DNA of 64,000 nucleotides. Origin: Winogradskyella ludwigii (lineage in GTDB: Bacteria; Bacteroidota; Bacteroidia; Flavobacteriales; Flavobacteriaceae). Position numbers and translations under genes: made by a program. This document shows positions 36,327 to 45,529 of this stretch, piece by piece; within the stretch, counting starts at the first letter, position 1, and every line of letters begins with the position of its first letter. The notes below the pieces were generated by a model, which worked only from the letters and a program-made list of their open reading frames with translations, was not told the origin of the DNA and searched no databases. The DNA is taken from assembly GCF_013403985.1 (NCBI RefSeq), contig NZ_JABFDF010000001.1, positions 496,001-560,000 of the forward strand, written 5' to 3'.

Positions 36327-37434
36327 AATAATTCATGGTTTTATAGCCTCCATCCTCAAGGTATTGCTGTTCATTCATGAGCTTAATATCACTTTGCATC
36401 ATATCTTTTACAAGATCGTCTAGGTTATATTGACATTCCCAACCTAATTTTTTATTCGCTTTTGAAGCATCTCCAATTAACAACTCAACTTCTGTTGGTC
36501 TAAAATAGCGCGCATCAACTCCTAAAACTTCTTTTCCTATTTCTATTTGGTACTTAGGATCGTTACATTTTACGATATACGCTTTTTCCTCTTCTCCTTC
36601 TCCTTTAAATTCAAGCTCTATGCCTACTTCTGCAAAACTCATTCTAACAAAATCACGAATTCTAGTCGTTTTACCTGTTGCAATAACCCAATCTTCTGCT
36701 TCATCAGCTTGAAGAATCATCCACATCATACGTACGTAATCTTTGGCGTGTCCCCAATCTCTTTGTGCATCTAAGTTTCCTAAGTAAAATTTATCTTGTA
36801 ACCCAAGTGCTATTCGAGATACGGCTCTTGTAATTTTACGCGTTACAAAAGTTTCTCCTCTAATTGGAGATTCGTGATTAAACAGAATCCCATTACAAGC
36901 ATACATATTATAAGCTTCTCTATAATTTACGGTAATCCAATAGGCGTACATTTTAGCTACAGCATAAGGAGAACGTGGATAAAATGGTGTTGTTTCAGAT
37001 TGTGGAACTTCTTGTACTTTTCCGTATAATTCTGATGTGGAAGCTTGGTAAATTCTTGTTTTATTCTCTAAACCTAATAAACGCACAGCATCTAAGATAC
37101 GTAACGTTCCTAAACCGTCTGCATTACCAGTGTATTCAGGAATTTCAAAAGACACAGCCACATGACTCATTGCTGCCAGATTATAAATTTCGTCTGGTTG
37201 AATTTCTTTTATTAAACGAATAAGATTTGTACTATCCGTCATATCTCCGTAATGCAAGAAGAAATTTTTATGATCAACGTGAGGATCTTGATACAAATGA
37301 TCGATTCTATCGGTATTAAATAATGATGAACGACGTTTTAAACCGTGAACTTCATATCCTTTTTTCAATAAAAACTCACTTAAATAGGCTCCATCCTGGC
37401 CTGTAACTCCTGTAATAAATGCAACTTTATTCAT
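36319..37434 (-). CDS. gmd: GDP-mannose 4,6-dehydratase
   Basis: It dehydrates GDP-mannose to GDP-4-keto-6-deoxymannose, the first step to GDP-fucose. The 371-residue SDR has [18 protein letters not shown] near 6-23, the NADP-binding [16 protein letters not shown] near 34-49, [13 protein letters not shown] near 133-145, and [13 protein letters not shown] near 154-166. [16 protein letters not shown] near 187 is diagnostic for Gmd. It is the first gene of a seven-gene operon. The ATG lies about 40 bases from a candidate promoter. Confidence 0.95.
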   Translation of the reverse strand: MNKVAFITGVTGQDGAYLSEFLLKKGYEVHGLKRRSSLFNTDRIDHLYQDPHVDHKNFFLHYGDMTDSTNLIRLIKEIQPDEIYNLAAMSHVAVSFEIPEYTGNADGLGTLRILDAVRLLGLENKTRIYQASTSELYGKVQEVPQSETTPFYPRSPYAVAKMYAYWITVNYREAYNMYACNGILFNHESPIRGETFVTRKITRAVSRIALGLQDKFYLGNLDAQRDWGHAKDYVRMMWMILQADEAEDWVIATGKTTRIRDFVRMSFAEVGIELEFKGEGEEEKAYIVKCNDPKYQIEIGKEVLGVDARYFRPTEVELLIGDASKANKKLGWECQYNLDDLVKDMMQSDIKLMNEQQYLEDGGYKTMNYFE

Positions 37435-37481
37435 AAAAATTATAAAATAAATAGATAAAAATTAAATATTATTTCAACTTG

Positions 37482-37489
37482 CAAATCTA
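37482..37489 (-). promoter_or_regulatory. Possible -7 element of the gmd operon
   Basis: The minus strand reads TAGATTTG, an exact TAnnTTTG match. The predicted start near 37476 would give a leader of about 40 bases before the gmd ATG. I find no TTG at the -33 spacing. Confidence 0.4.
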
Positions 37490-38031
37490 ATAAAATATCA
37501 GACTTGTACTTCTTTTTGTACTTTAAAATCTCAATTGAAATCTCGAAAGTCGTTTCTGTTACAAAAGATTACAAATAAATAGCATCAAAAAAAACTATTC
37601 AAACTAATACATTAGTACCTTATAATTATTCATTACATATCATGTTTAATTTAAGTACCAATTTATTAATCACTCATCAAACCAAAGTATTTTCCTTTTG
37701 CTTTATTCACAACAAAATAGTGACTAAAGCAATAAACCGATGTCCAAATATAGCGTTAAGTATTTATTAATATTTAATTCTGTTTTATTCTAGCTTTTCG
37801 TACATAATTTAAAGCATTGTATTAACCATTTATAAAACTTAAATATTTAACCTTTATTTTTAAGTAATACTCAAAAATAACACCTTCAAATCATCAATTT
37901 GATAAAAACCAGAAAACCAATAAAACGTAAATTATTGATAAACAACAACTTAATATAAAGTAAAATAGAATCTTAATATGAGGTTAATCATTTATTAACC
38001 TGTGACTTAAAAGTCAAAAAAAATCTTTTAT

Positions 38032-38039
38032 TATATTTG
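38032..38039 (+). promoter_or_regulatory. -7 element of the 1410-aa T9SS gene
   Basis: TATATTTG matches TAnnTTTG exactly. The predicted start is near 38046, giving an unusually long leader of about 150 bases. No good -33 TTG exists; instead two inverted repeats occupy 37981-38015, which suggests an activator-dependent promoter. Confidence 0.5.
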
Positions 38040-38043
38040 TCAG

Positions 38044-38060
38044 CCCCTATAATAAAGGGG
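38044..38060 (+). other. 5'-leader hairpin of the T9SS gene
   Basis: CCCCT at 38044-38048 pairs with AGGGG at 38056-38060 around a 7-base loop, right at the predicted transcript start. A GGGGG and a CCC run follow at 38066-38077. This is a stabilising or regulatory 5' structure rather than a terminator, as no T-run follows. Confidence 0.4.
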
Positions 38061-38194
38061 TTTACGGGGGATTTCCCAACTTTAACCATTAATAGCGTTT
38101 TATATTGTTGTACAGCTTTATTTTGTAAGTATTTTCTTTAAATCTACTTATTCTATAATCTGCATTTCAATCTAAAACTAAAACAATTTAACAC

Positions 38195-41100
38195 ATGAAG
38201 CACATTTACTTATTTTTAATTACTCTATTTATTGGGAGTTTAGGGTTTGGACAAACATTATCACCTGGTGATTTAGCTATCATTGGTCTTAGTGTTGATG
38301 ACGAGGAAGTTCTTATCGTTGCTCTAGAGGATATCCCTTCAGGCGAGTCCGTTTTCTTTACAGATGAGGAATGGGGAGGTTCTTCATTTAATTCAGGGGA
38401 AGGTTTTTACGAATGGATTACACCAGCAATAACTGCTGGTACTGTATTTACAATAGATACAAGTGGTACAAGTACAGGAGGGACAGTTAGCCAAAGAGCT
38501 GGTAGTTTAATTTTTAGTAATAGTGGTGATGGCTTTTTTCTGTATCAAACATCTACTAACACATACAGTAGTGGAACCTATAGTATACTAGGTTTTGCAG
38601 GAGAAGATAGTGGTGATGCTGGCACTTTAACTGGTACTGGATTAACAATAGGAACAAACGCTATATATTATGGCGGAGATAATGGTATTTATACTGGAAC
38701 AAGAGCTGGACAAGATAAGACTACTTATTTATCTTTAATATATGATTCAGCTAATTGGGCTACCTCAGGTTCATCTCAAACTTTTGTTACAACAGATTTC
38801 ACCTTCGCTGCAACCTGTAGTGCTCCAACAACTCAAGCATCATTATATAACACAACTGCTCTAGGAACAACTTCTGCAACATTAAACTGGACCGGTGGAA
38901 ATGGTGACGAAGTATTAGTTCTAGTAAAAGAAGGCTCAGCTGTTGATACAGATCCTGATAGTGGAACTGCTTACATAGGCAGCACGACTTTTACTTCTGG
39001 AGACCAAATAGGGACTGGGAATTATGTGGTGCAGTCAGGCTCAGCAACAAGCTCAGTAAGTATTACTGGCTTAAGTGAGGCAACCACCTATTATGTTGCT
39101 GTTTATGAATACAACACTACGGATATTTGTTATGAGTTAACTGAATTAACAGGCAGCTTTACAACAGAATGTTCGACACCTTCTGAAGTCAATACATTTA
39201 CAGCTACAGCAGGTAACGAAGAAGTAGATTTAACATGGTCTAATGGTAGTTGTTTCGATGAAATTTTAGTAATAGCTAAAGAAACGTCTGCAGTAACGGT
39301 TACACCAACAGGTGATGGTTCTGCTTACACCGCTAATGCTACTTTTGGTTCTAGCGCAGATTTAGGTACTGGTGAGTATGCTGTTTATAAAGGTATTGGT
39401 ACATCAGTAACTGTAACTGGTTTAACTAATGGTACAACCTATCATTTTGAGGTATTTGCTCGTAATGCTACAACTTGGAGCGCAGGAGTCACAGCTAATA
39501 CAGTACCTAATTTAACATATTGTGATCCAAATCCATCTAGTGTTGATGGAAGCGGAATTATAAATGTAACTATGGGAACTATTGATAATGATTCCAACAC
39601 AGAAACTGATAATTATGGCGATTACTCTGCGCAATCTACTGATCTAATTCAAGGTGAAATGGTTACTTGTGCTATTACATATGACACAGGTTACACTTAC
39701 GTTACTAAAATTTGGGTTGATTATAATGATGATGGTGATTTTGATGATACTGATGAAGAAGTTTATTCTGGTACATCGACTAATGCTGAACCAACGACTT
39801 TAAATGCCAGCTTTACGATTCCTGTATCTGCTCCATTAGGACAGCATCGTTTAAGAATTGGTGGCGCTGACTCAGCAACACCAACACCATGTTATACTGG
39901 CAGTTATGCTAGTTATGAAGATTACACTATTAATGTAATAGCTGCAAGTACAGACACATCAGTACAATTTACATCTACATCTACAACAGTTTTAGAAGAT
40001 GCTGGTACCTACGACTTAGAATTCTCTATTACAAATGAAGATGCTGCAAGTGATACGACCTTTGACGTGGTATTAGTTACTGGAGATACTGCAGATATAG
40101 ATGGTTATACAACTCAAACGGTAACCTTTGCTGGAGGTACAAACACAAATCAAACCGTAACTATAACAGTAACGGATGATGCTATTATTGAAGGAGATGA
40201 AACCTTAACTTTTGAAATTCAAAACGTAACAGGAGGAAGTTCTGCTACAACTGGTAGCATTGATTCTTTTGATTTAACTATTTCAGCTAGTGACGCTATT
40301 ATACCTGTTGCAGGAGACCTTGTTATTTCTGAAATCATGTATAATTCTTCAGGAAGTGATGATGAGTGGATTGAAATTTACAATGCCTCAGGAAATGATA
40401 TTACACTAGATTCTGATTGGGAATTAAATTATGGTTCTAATAGCTTCGATTTTAGTGGAACTCTGATTGCTTCAGGAAGCTATTTAACAATCGCATTAGG
40501 TAGTAATGGAGATAACCAATTTAATAATGAAAATCCTTTTACACCAGATGTGAGTACAATTGCAACACCTGCTGCAACAGCAGGTACTGATGACTCTAAT
40601 AATTTAATTAATAGCTCGGCAACTATCTCTATTGTTTTTGATCCAAGTGGTGATGACATAACAATAGACACAGTAACTTATGATGATGGCTCTCCTTGGC
40701 CTACAAACCCAGATGGTGATGGCCCTTCTTTAGAATTACCTATTTTATCTAGTGATAACTCATTAGGTTCTAATTGGGAAGCCTCAGATATTGATGGAGG
40801 TACACCTGGAACAGGATATTCCTTTACATATATCTATAATGGCACATGGTCTCCAAGTGATCCTACAGGAGCAGCAACAGCTTTAGATAATATAATTATT
40901 GCTTCTGGAGATGTTACAATGACTACTGATATTACAGCAAACACAGTTACTGTAAATCCTGGTGCTAGCTTAACTATAAATACAGGAATTACCTTAACGG
41001 CGACTACTGTAACTCTTGAGTCGGCTTCAGATAGTTTTTCAAGTTTAATTTCAGATGGCACAATTTCTGGTACAGTAAGCTACGAGCGTTTTGTAAACAC

Positions 41101-42427
41101 GCTTAGTACAGGTACCGGAGGAAACGATTTAATTTCACTTCCATTAATGCCTACAGGTTTAACATTTGATACCTTTATTACAAATGGAGATAATGCTACT
41201 GAAATAGCAGACAATGGTACATATTACGCTTTTGCTCCTTATAATAATATTACGGCTTCAGCTTATGAGAATTTCCTTATGGGAGCAAGTGATGTGTTAC
41301 TTAAGGCTAAAGGTTATAGAGTTGCTACAGATAATGGAGACCTTTTAACTTTTACAGGAACTCCTGAGAATGGCACTGTAACTTTCCCAATAGCTAATCC
41401 TGCTTTAGGAAGCGAATGGAATCTTATTGGTAATCCATACACTAGTTATGTAGATGCAGATCTATTTTTAAGTGTTGCAAATAGCGCCTTATTAGATGCT
41501 TCTGCAGTGGCTATTTATGCTTACAACAGCGGAATTTACACAGGATCAGCACCAACAAATAGTAATTTTACGGTTATTAATAAAGCTACTATCGGATCAT
41601 TAACTGGAGAGAACTTTAATATAGCACCTGGTCAAGGCTTTTTTGTAGCCTCAAATGCTGCAGGAGGAACTATTGAGTTTACAGCAGCTATGCGTACTCT
41701 AAATGGAGATGATGATTATATTAATGGTAGAACGTCTAATGACAGTGAATTCTTTAAATTAAACTTAATTGGTTCTGAAACATATTCTACAAGTATATTC
41801 TTTAATACAAACGCAAGTTTAGGTTTAGATCCTGGTTATGATGCTGCAGTATATGGTGAAGATTCAGAAAACTATCCTATATTTTCTCATTTAGTTGAAG
41901 AAAACATAGGAAGAGCAATGGCTTTACAAGCTATCGACCCTACAGATTTAACGTCTGTTTCTATTCCATTAGGTGTTAACGCTAACCAAGGAGAAGCGAT
42001 TACTTTTAGTATAGACGCCTCTAACTTATCTAGTTCAACACTAGTATATTTAGAAGATACTGTTGCTAATACATATACGTTACTAAATTCTGGAGATTAT
42101 ACATTAACGCCTAGCACTAACTTAAGTGGTACAGGTCGTTTTTACTTACAAGTTTCAAATGTTACGTTATCTACAATAGATAATAACTTTGATCAATTAA
42201 ATATTTATAGCAACCAAAACGAAAAGACGATTGTTATTGCTGGTCAGTTAGTAGATGCAACAAAGGCTACGATTTACGATATTCAAGGTCGTGTTGTAAA
42301 TACTTCAGTATTACAAAATAATAGTTCTTCACAATCTATTGATGTGAGACATTTAAATGCAGGTGTTTATATTATTCAATTAGCTAATGGATCTCAGAAC
42401 AAGACTCAGAAAGTTATAATTAGATAA
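38195..42427 (+). CDS. Large secreted multidomain protein with T9SS sorting domain
   Basis: This is a 1410-residue exported protein. It begins with a Sec signal peptide (MKHIYLFLITLFIGSLGFGQ). In order come an N-terminal beta domain (21-205), two fibronectin-III-like domains (about 210-325 and 326-435), a GEVED-type domain near 480-580 (IWVDYNDDGDFDD), a Calx-beta-like segment near 590-690, a lamin-tail-type domain near 695-850 (ISEIMYNSSGSDDEWIEIYN), and the shared module from about 962. The final 75 residues (IYDIQGRVVN then HLNAGVYIIQL) are a type A T9SS sorting domain. The protein is likely cell-surface attached or released. It has no recognisable enzyme domain. Confidence 0.9.
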   Translation: MKHIYLFLITLFIGSLGFGQTLSPGDLAIIGLSVDDEEVLIVALEDIPSGESVFFTDEEWGGSSFNSGEGFYEWITPAITAGTVFTIDTSGTSTGGTVSQRAGSLIFSNSGDGFFLYQTSTNTYSSGTYSILGFAGEDSGDAGTLTGTGLTIGTNAIYYGGDNGIYTGTRAGQDKTTYLSLIYDSANWATSGSSQTFVTTDFTFAATCSAPTTQASLYNTTALGTTSATLNWTGGNGDEVLVLVKEGSAVDTDPDSGTAYIGSTTFTSGDQIGTGNYVVQSGSATSSVSITGLSEATTYYVAVYEYNTTDICYELTELTGSFTTECSTPSEVNTFTATAGNEEVDLTWSNGSCFDEILVIAKETSAVTVTPTGDGSAYTANATFGSSADLGTGEYAVYKGIGTSVTVTGLTNGTTYHFEVFARNATTWSAGVTANTVPNLTYCDPNPSSVDGSGIINVTMGTIDNDSNTETDNYGDYSAQSTDLIQGEMVTCAITYDTGYTYVTKIWVDYNDDGDFDDTDEEVYSGTSTNAEPTTLNASFTIPVSAPLGQHRLRIGGADSATPTPCYTGSYASYEDYTINVIAASTDTSVQFTSTSTTVLEDAGTYDLEFSITNEDAASDTTFDVVLVTGDTADIDGYTTQTVTFAGGTNTNQTVTITVTDDAIIEGDETLTFEIQNVTGGSSATTGSIDSFDLTISASDAIIPVAGDLVISEIMYNSSGSDDEWIEIYNASGNDITLDSDWELNYGSNSFDFSGTLIASGSYLTIALGSNGDNQFNNENPFTPDVSTIATPAATAGTDDSNNLINSSATISIVFDPSGDDITIDTVTYDDGSPWPTNPDGDGPSLELPILSSDNSLGSNWEASDIDGGTPGTGYSFTYIYNGTWSPSDPTGAATALDNIIIASGDVTMTTDITANTVTVNPGASLTINTGITLTATTVTLESASDSFSSLISDGTISGTVSYERFVNTLSTGTGGNDLISLPLMPTGLTFDTFITNGDNATEIADNGTYYAFAPYNNITASAYENFLMGASDVLLKAKGYRVATDNGDLLTFTGTPENGTVTFPIANPALGSEWNLIGNPYTSYVDADLFLSVANSALLDASAVAIYAYNSGIYTGSAPTNSNFTVINKATIGSLTGENFNIAPGQGFFVASNAAGGTIEFTAAMRTLNGDDDYINGRTSNDSEFFKLNLIGSETYSTSIFFNTNASLGLDPGYDAAVYGEDSENYPIFSHLVEENIGRAMALQAIDPTDLTSVSIPLGVNANQGEAITFSIDASNLSSSTLVYLEDTVANTYTLLNSGDYTLTPSTNLSGTGRFYLQVSNVTLSTIDNNFDQLNIYSNQNEKTIVIAGQLVDATKATIYDIQGRVVNTSVLQNNSSSQSIDVRHLNAGVYIIQLANGSQNKTQKVIIR

Positions 42428-42450
42428 TACTAAAAACTCACTTAACTAGT

Positions 42451-42489
42451 AAAAAGCGCATTCTAATATTATAGAATGCGCTTTTTTTT
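42451..42489 (+). terminator. Intrinsic terminator after the 1410-aa gene
   Basis: GCGCATTCTA at 42455-42464 and TAGAATGCGC at 42471-42480 form a perfect 10-bp stem with a 6-base loop, preceded by an A-run and followed by a run of T. A related GCGCATT hairpin follows the next paralogue. Confidence 0.85.
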
Positions 42490-42544
42490 GTGCTTATTTT
42501 TACAAATTCAGAATTATAAACACTAAAACACAACAATTTATTAA

Positions 42545-42562
42545 CACGCAAACGTTTTCGTG
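42545..42562. promoter_or_regulatory. LacI-family-like operator upstream of the second T9SS gene
   Basis: CACGCAAACGTTTTCGTG is an 18-base near-perfect palindrome (one mismatched pair), centred on AAACGTTT. It resembles operators of the LacI/PurR family. It lies just upstream of a possible -7 element (TATATTTA at 42586-42593, one base off consensus). No regulator gene is in the window, so this is a pattern match only. Confidence 0.35.
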
Positions 42563-42633
42563 AATCACATTATTAATTAGTCGATTATATTTACCACTAC
42601 TAAATTGAAATCTAACAACATAATGACTTTCTC

Positions 42634-44910
42634 ATGAATAACAACCCTCTAAATTCACGTCTTATTTTTACACTATTAGTAACATTCATATCCAGTTTTA
42701 CTTATAGTCAATCTAATCATACTGTAACTTTTTCTGGTAATAGTTATGATTTCAATACTGCCGAAAAAATATACGGCGGAGATAATGTAGATTACTATGT
42801 TACTTTTGATGATACTTATATGTACTTCGCAGCCTTTAGGGTGAACAGTGACATCTTTAATAATTATGACCATTACACCGTGTATTTAGACACGGATCCT
42901 AAACCTAGTTTAACCTCTGGAAACGGAAGTACATCAGGACTAAATTGGGATAGTAACACACCTACTATGCCTTTTAATGCAGATCATAGATTTGTGATTA
43001 GAAATAACGGTTTAGGTGAATCTTTTCATCATAAATACACAGGCGCTTCTTGGGACGATCAAACAAGTGGATTAACATCTAGCTTTAATCAATACACCAC
43101 AAGTACAGCTCTAGAAATAAGAATACCTATTGCAAACATAGATAGTGCTAAAGGTGTTTATTTCTCAATGTATATGTCTTATAATGGTGGTTTTTTTGGA
43201 GCTAACGACGTTAACTATCCAGTTTCGATTTCGGGAAGTACGTTTTCTGGATATTTTGGAGGTATTGGTTTAACCAATGCTAACTGTAATCCGGTCGATA
43301 ATAAAAACCAACCTATAATGGATGAACTTGTAAATGCTAATCCTGTAGCCAATACAACATATGCTTATATTACTATTAATGACGGTGATTATAGTGTAAC
43401 AGGAGATATTGCCATGGCTCCAGGAGGAAGAGGTTCTATTTCTGCAGGTAAATCTCTTACTGTAAATGGTGATTTTGAAAACAATGGCTATTTTGAACTT
43501 CAATCGATTTCAAATTCTTATTCTAGTCTATTAACTACCACTGCTTCAGGAAATATTAGTTATAAGCGTTATGTAAACACAATTGGTAGCGCTTCTAGTG
43601 GTGGAAACGATTTAATTTCACTTCCATTGATGCCAACAGGCTTAACATTTGATTCCTTTATTACAAATGGAACCAATGCAACTGATATAGCAGATAATGG
43701 TACTGATTACGCTTTTGCACCTTATAACAATATTACGGCTTCAGCTTACGAAAACTTTTCAATGGGAGCAACGGATGTCCTACTTAAAGCGAAAGGCTAT
43801 AGAGCAGCGACAGATAATGGAGACCTTTTAACCTTCACAGGAACTCCTGATAATGGCACTGTAACTTTTCCAATAGTTAGTCCTGCCCTAGGAAATGAAT
43901 GGAACCTTATTGGTAATCCTTATCCAAGTTATGTAGATGCAGATCTATTTTTAAATGTTACCAATACCGCCTTATTAGATGCTTCTGCAGTGGCTATTTA
44001 TGCTTACAATAGCGGACTCTATACAGGAGCAGCACCAACAACTAGTAATTTTACGGTTATTAATAAAGCTACTATTGCTGCATTAGCTGGCGAAAACTTT
44101 AATATAGCACCAGGTCAAGGCTTTTTTGTAGCCTCGAATGGAACTGTAGGAAATGTAGAATTCACGCCTGCTATGCGTACATTTAGTGGAGATGATGACT
44201 ATATTACTGGTAGAACGTCTAATGAGAGTGAATTCTTTAAATTAAACCTAATTGGTTCTGAAACCTATTCTACTAGTATTTTCTTTAATACTAATGCTAG
44301 TTTAGGTTTAGATCCAGGTTATGATGCTGTTGTATATGGTGAAGATTCAGAAAACTACCCTATCTATTCTCATTTAGTTGAAGAAAACACAGGGAGATCT
44401 ATGGCTTTACAAGCTATTGATAATACAGATCTAACTTCTGTTTCTATTCCATTAGGTGTTAACTCCAACCAAGGAGAAGCGATAACGTTTAGCATAGACG
44501 CCTCTCACTTATCTAACTCAACACAAGTATATTTAGAAGATACTGTTGCTAATACGTATACGTTGCTAAACTCTGGAGATTACATATTAACACCAAGTAC
44601 CAACTTAAGTGGCACAGGCCGTTTTTACTTACAAATTTTAAATGCTACGTTATCTACAATAGACAACAGCTTAGATAAGTTAAATATTTATAGTAATCAA
44701 AATGAAAAGACGCTTGTTATTGCTGGTCAATTAGTAGAAACTACGACCGCGACCATTTACGATATACAAGGACGCATGGTAAACAACTCTATTTTACAAA
44801 ACACCAATAGTTCTCAATCGATTAACGTGCAACACTTAAACGAAGGTGTTTATATCATTAAATTGACAAATAGTAAACAAAATAAGACACAGAAAATTAT
44901 TATAAAATAA
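42634..44910 (+). CDS. Secreted T9SS protein, paralogue of the upstream gene in its C-terminal module
   Basis: This is a 758-residue exported protein. The signal peptide covers about 1-25 (ending FTYSQ). The N-terminal domain (about 26-200) has YFAAFRVNSDIFNNYDHYTV and resembles beta-sandwich DOMON or CBM9-like domains, but I cannot assign it. From about residue 309 to the end it is nearly the same as residues 962-1410 of the upstream protein, including the T9SS sorting domain (IYDIQGRMVN, HLNEGVYIIKL). The two genes are separated by 206 bases with a terminator and a possible operator, so they can be expressed separately. Confidence 0.9.
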   Translation: MNNNPLNSRLIFTLLVTFISSFTYSQSNHTVTFSGNSYDFNTAEKIYGGDNVDYYVTFDDTYMYFAAFRVNSDIFNNYDHYTVYLDTDPKPSLTSGNGSTSGLNWDSNTPTMPFNADHRFVIRNNGLGESFHHKYTGASWDDQTSGLTSSFNQYTTSTALEIRIPIANIDSAKGVYFSMYMSYNGGFFGANDVNYPVSISGSTFSGYFGGIGLTNANCNPVDNKNQPIMDELVNANPVANTTYAYITINDGDYSVTGDIAMAPGGRGSISAGKSLTVNGDFENNGYFELQSISNSYSSLLTTTASGNISYKRYVNTIGSASSGGNDLISLPLMPTGLTFDSFITNGTNATDIADNGTDYAFAPYNNITASAYENFSMGATDVLLKAKGYRAATDNGDLLTFTGTPDNGTVTFPIVSPALGNEWNLIGNPYPSYVDADLFLNVTNTALLDASAVAIYAYNSGLYTGAAPTTSNFTVINKATIAALAGENFNIAPGQGFFVASNGTVGNVEFTPAMRTFSGDDDYITGRTSNESEFFKLNLIGSETYSTSIFFNTNASLGLDPGYDAVVYGEDSENYPIYSHLVEENTGRSMALQAIDNTDLTSVSIPLGVNSNQGEAITFSIDASHLSNSTQVYLEDTVANTYTLLNSGDYILTPSTNLSGTGRFYLQILNATLSTIDNSLDKLNIYSNQNEKTLVIAGQLVETTTATIYDIQGRMVNNSILQNTNSSQSINVQHLNEGVYIIKLTNSKQNKTQKIIIK

Positions 44911-44917
44911 GTTTCTT

Positions 44918-44960
44918 AACACTTAAAAAGCGCATTTATTAAATGCGCTTTTTAAGTGTT
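44918..44960. terminator. Long perfect hairpin after the second T9SS gene
   Basis: Two 21-base arms, 44918-44938 and 44940-44960, are exact inverted repeats around one base, with the core GCGCATTTA. The A- and T-rich flanks allow termination in both directions. The core resembles that of the terminator after the upstream paralogue. Confidence 0.85.
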
Positions 44961-45279
44961 ATGTATAAAAAAAACAAATTAGATTAAGGCTATAAAACAC
45001 TAATTAGAAAATAATTATAACTTAAATTCTTAACCTATTTATCTAAAATATGTATATATTGCCGATTAATCGAAATTAGACGTGAAGTATTAGTTTATAA
45101 AGCATCATTAATAGTTGTTATAAATATTAATTAAAACCTTTCACGGCATAATTACGTAAGTATTAATATAATTATGTTTTTCTTGAATTAAAACACCTAT
45201 GTTTTTTGTTTTATTCATAGAAAAGTAGCATTATTTCGAACAAAATTGTATTTATTTAGAAACCTTTAACTATTTTAGG

Positions 45280-45308
45280 TTGATAAATAAATTAATTTAT
45301 TATTTTTG
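45280..45308 (+). promoter_or_regulatory. Promoter of the peptide-kinase-nucleotidyltransferase operon
   Basis: TTG at 45280-45282 is followed after 18 bases by TATTTTTG at 45301-45308, a full match to the TTG/TAnnTTTG consensus. The predicted start is near 45313, about 20 bases before the peptide ATG. This strongly supports the small gene as a real first cistron. Confidence 0.65.
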
Positions 45309-45331
45309 AACTCAAATTTAGGGCAAAAGCC

Positions 45332-45493
45332 ATGAAAAAAGAAAACAACTCAGATCAAATCACTCGTAAACAAGCCATTGCAAAAATGGGTAAATATGCT
45401 GCAATTACAGCAGTAGGTACTTTTGTGATTTTAAATCCACTTAAGTCACAAGCACAATCACCACCTGATGCAGGAGGAGATCCATTCAGCTAA
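45332..45493 (+). CDS. Small exported-looking peptide (53 aa) with C-terminal Ser, possible RiPP-like precursor
   Basis: A 53-residue frame sits just downstream of a good promoter and just before an HPr-kinase-like gene. Residues 11-23 read TRKQAIAKMGKYA, then a hydrophobic stretch AAITAVGTFVIL (23-34), then KSQAQ, a plausible signal-peptidase site (Ser39, Ala41). Cleavage after Ala41 would leave the 12-residue peptide QSPPDAGGDPFS with an N-terminal Gln and C-terminal Ser. Phosphorylation of a precursor's C-terminal Ser by an HPr-kinase-like enzyme is known for the lasso peptide paeninodin, which makes the Ser notable here. The role is inferred. The single Arg makes a twin-arginine signal unlikely. 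Confidence 0.7.
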   Translation: MKKENNSDQITRKQAIAKMGKYAAITAVGTFVILNPLKSQAQSPPDAGGDPFS

Positions 45494-45529
45494 TTTATTG
45501 ATTATATTTTGAATACTAACTTAGCACCA

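Larger units (their letters stand above)
37435..38194. other. Long gene-free interval between gmd and the first T9SS gene (760 bp)
   Basis: AT-rich, with no coding frame I can support. It holds a possible gmd -7 element (37482-37489), a 7-bp inverted repeat AGGTTAA / TTAACCT (37981-37987 and 37995-38001), a 5-bp inverted repeat GACTT / AAGTC at 38004-38015, an exact -7 element at 38032-38039 and a small hairpin at 38044-38060. The last four cluster within 80 bases upstream of the 1410-residue gene. Confidence 0.6.
44911..45331. other. Intergenic region upstream of the peptide gene (421 bp)
   Basis: It begins with the long terminator hairpin of the T9SS gene. A palindrome TTACGTAA lies near 45152. 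The last 52 bases hold a well-matched promoter for the peptide-kinase-nucleotidyltransferase operon. I see no other coding frame between them. Confidence 0.5.

Noticed and set aside
45332-45493. Twin-arginine signal in the small peptide
   Set aside because: The TRKQAIAK segment has only one Arg and no SRRxFLK pattern; a Sec-type or leader-type N-terminus fits better.
45509-45529. TTG start 7 codons upstream of the HPr-kinase-like ATG
   Set aside because: The ATG at 45530 gives a natural N-terminus. The TTG lies only 15 bases after the peptide stop. I cannot exclude it.
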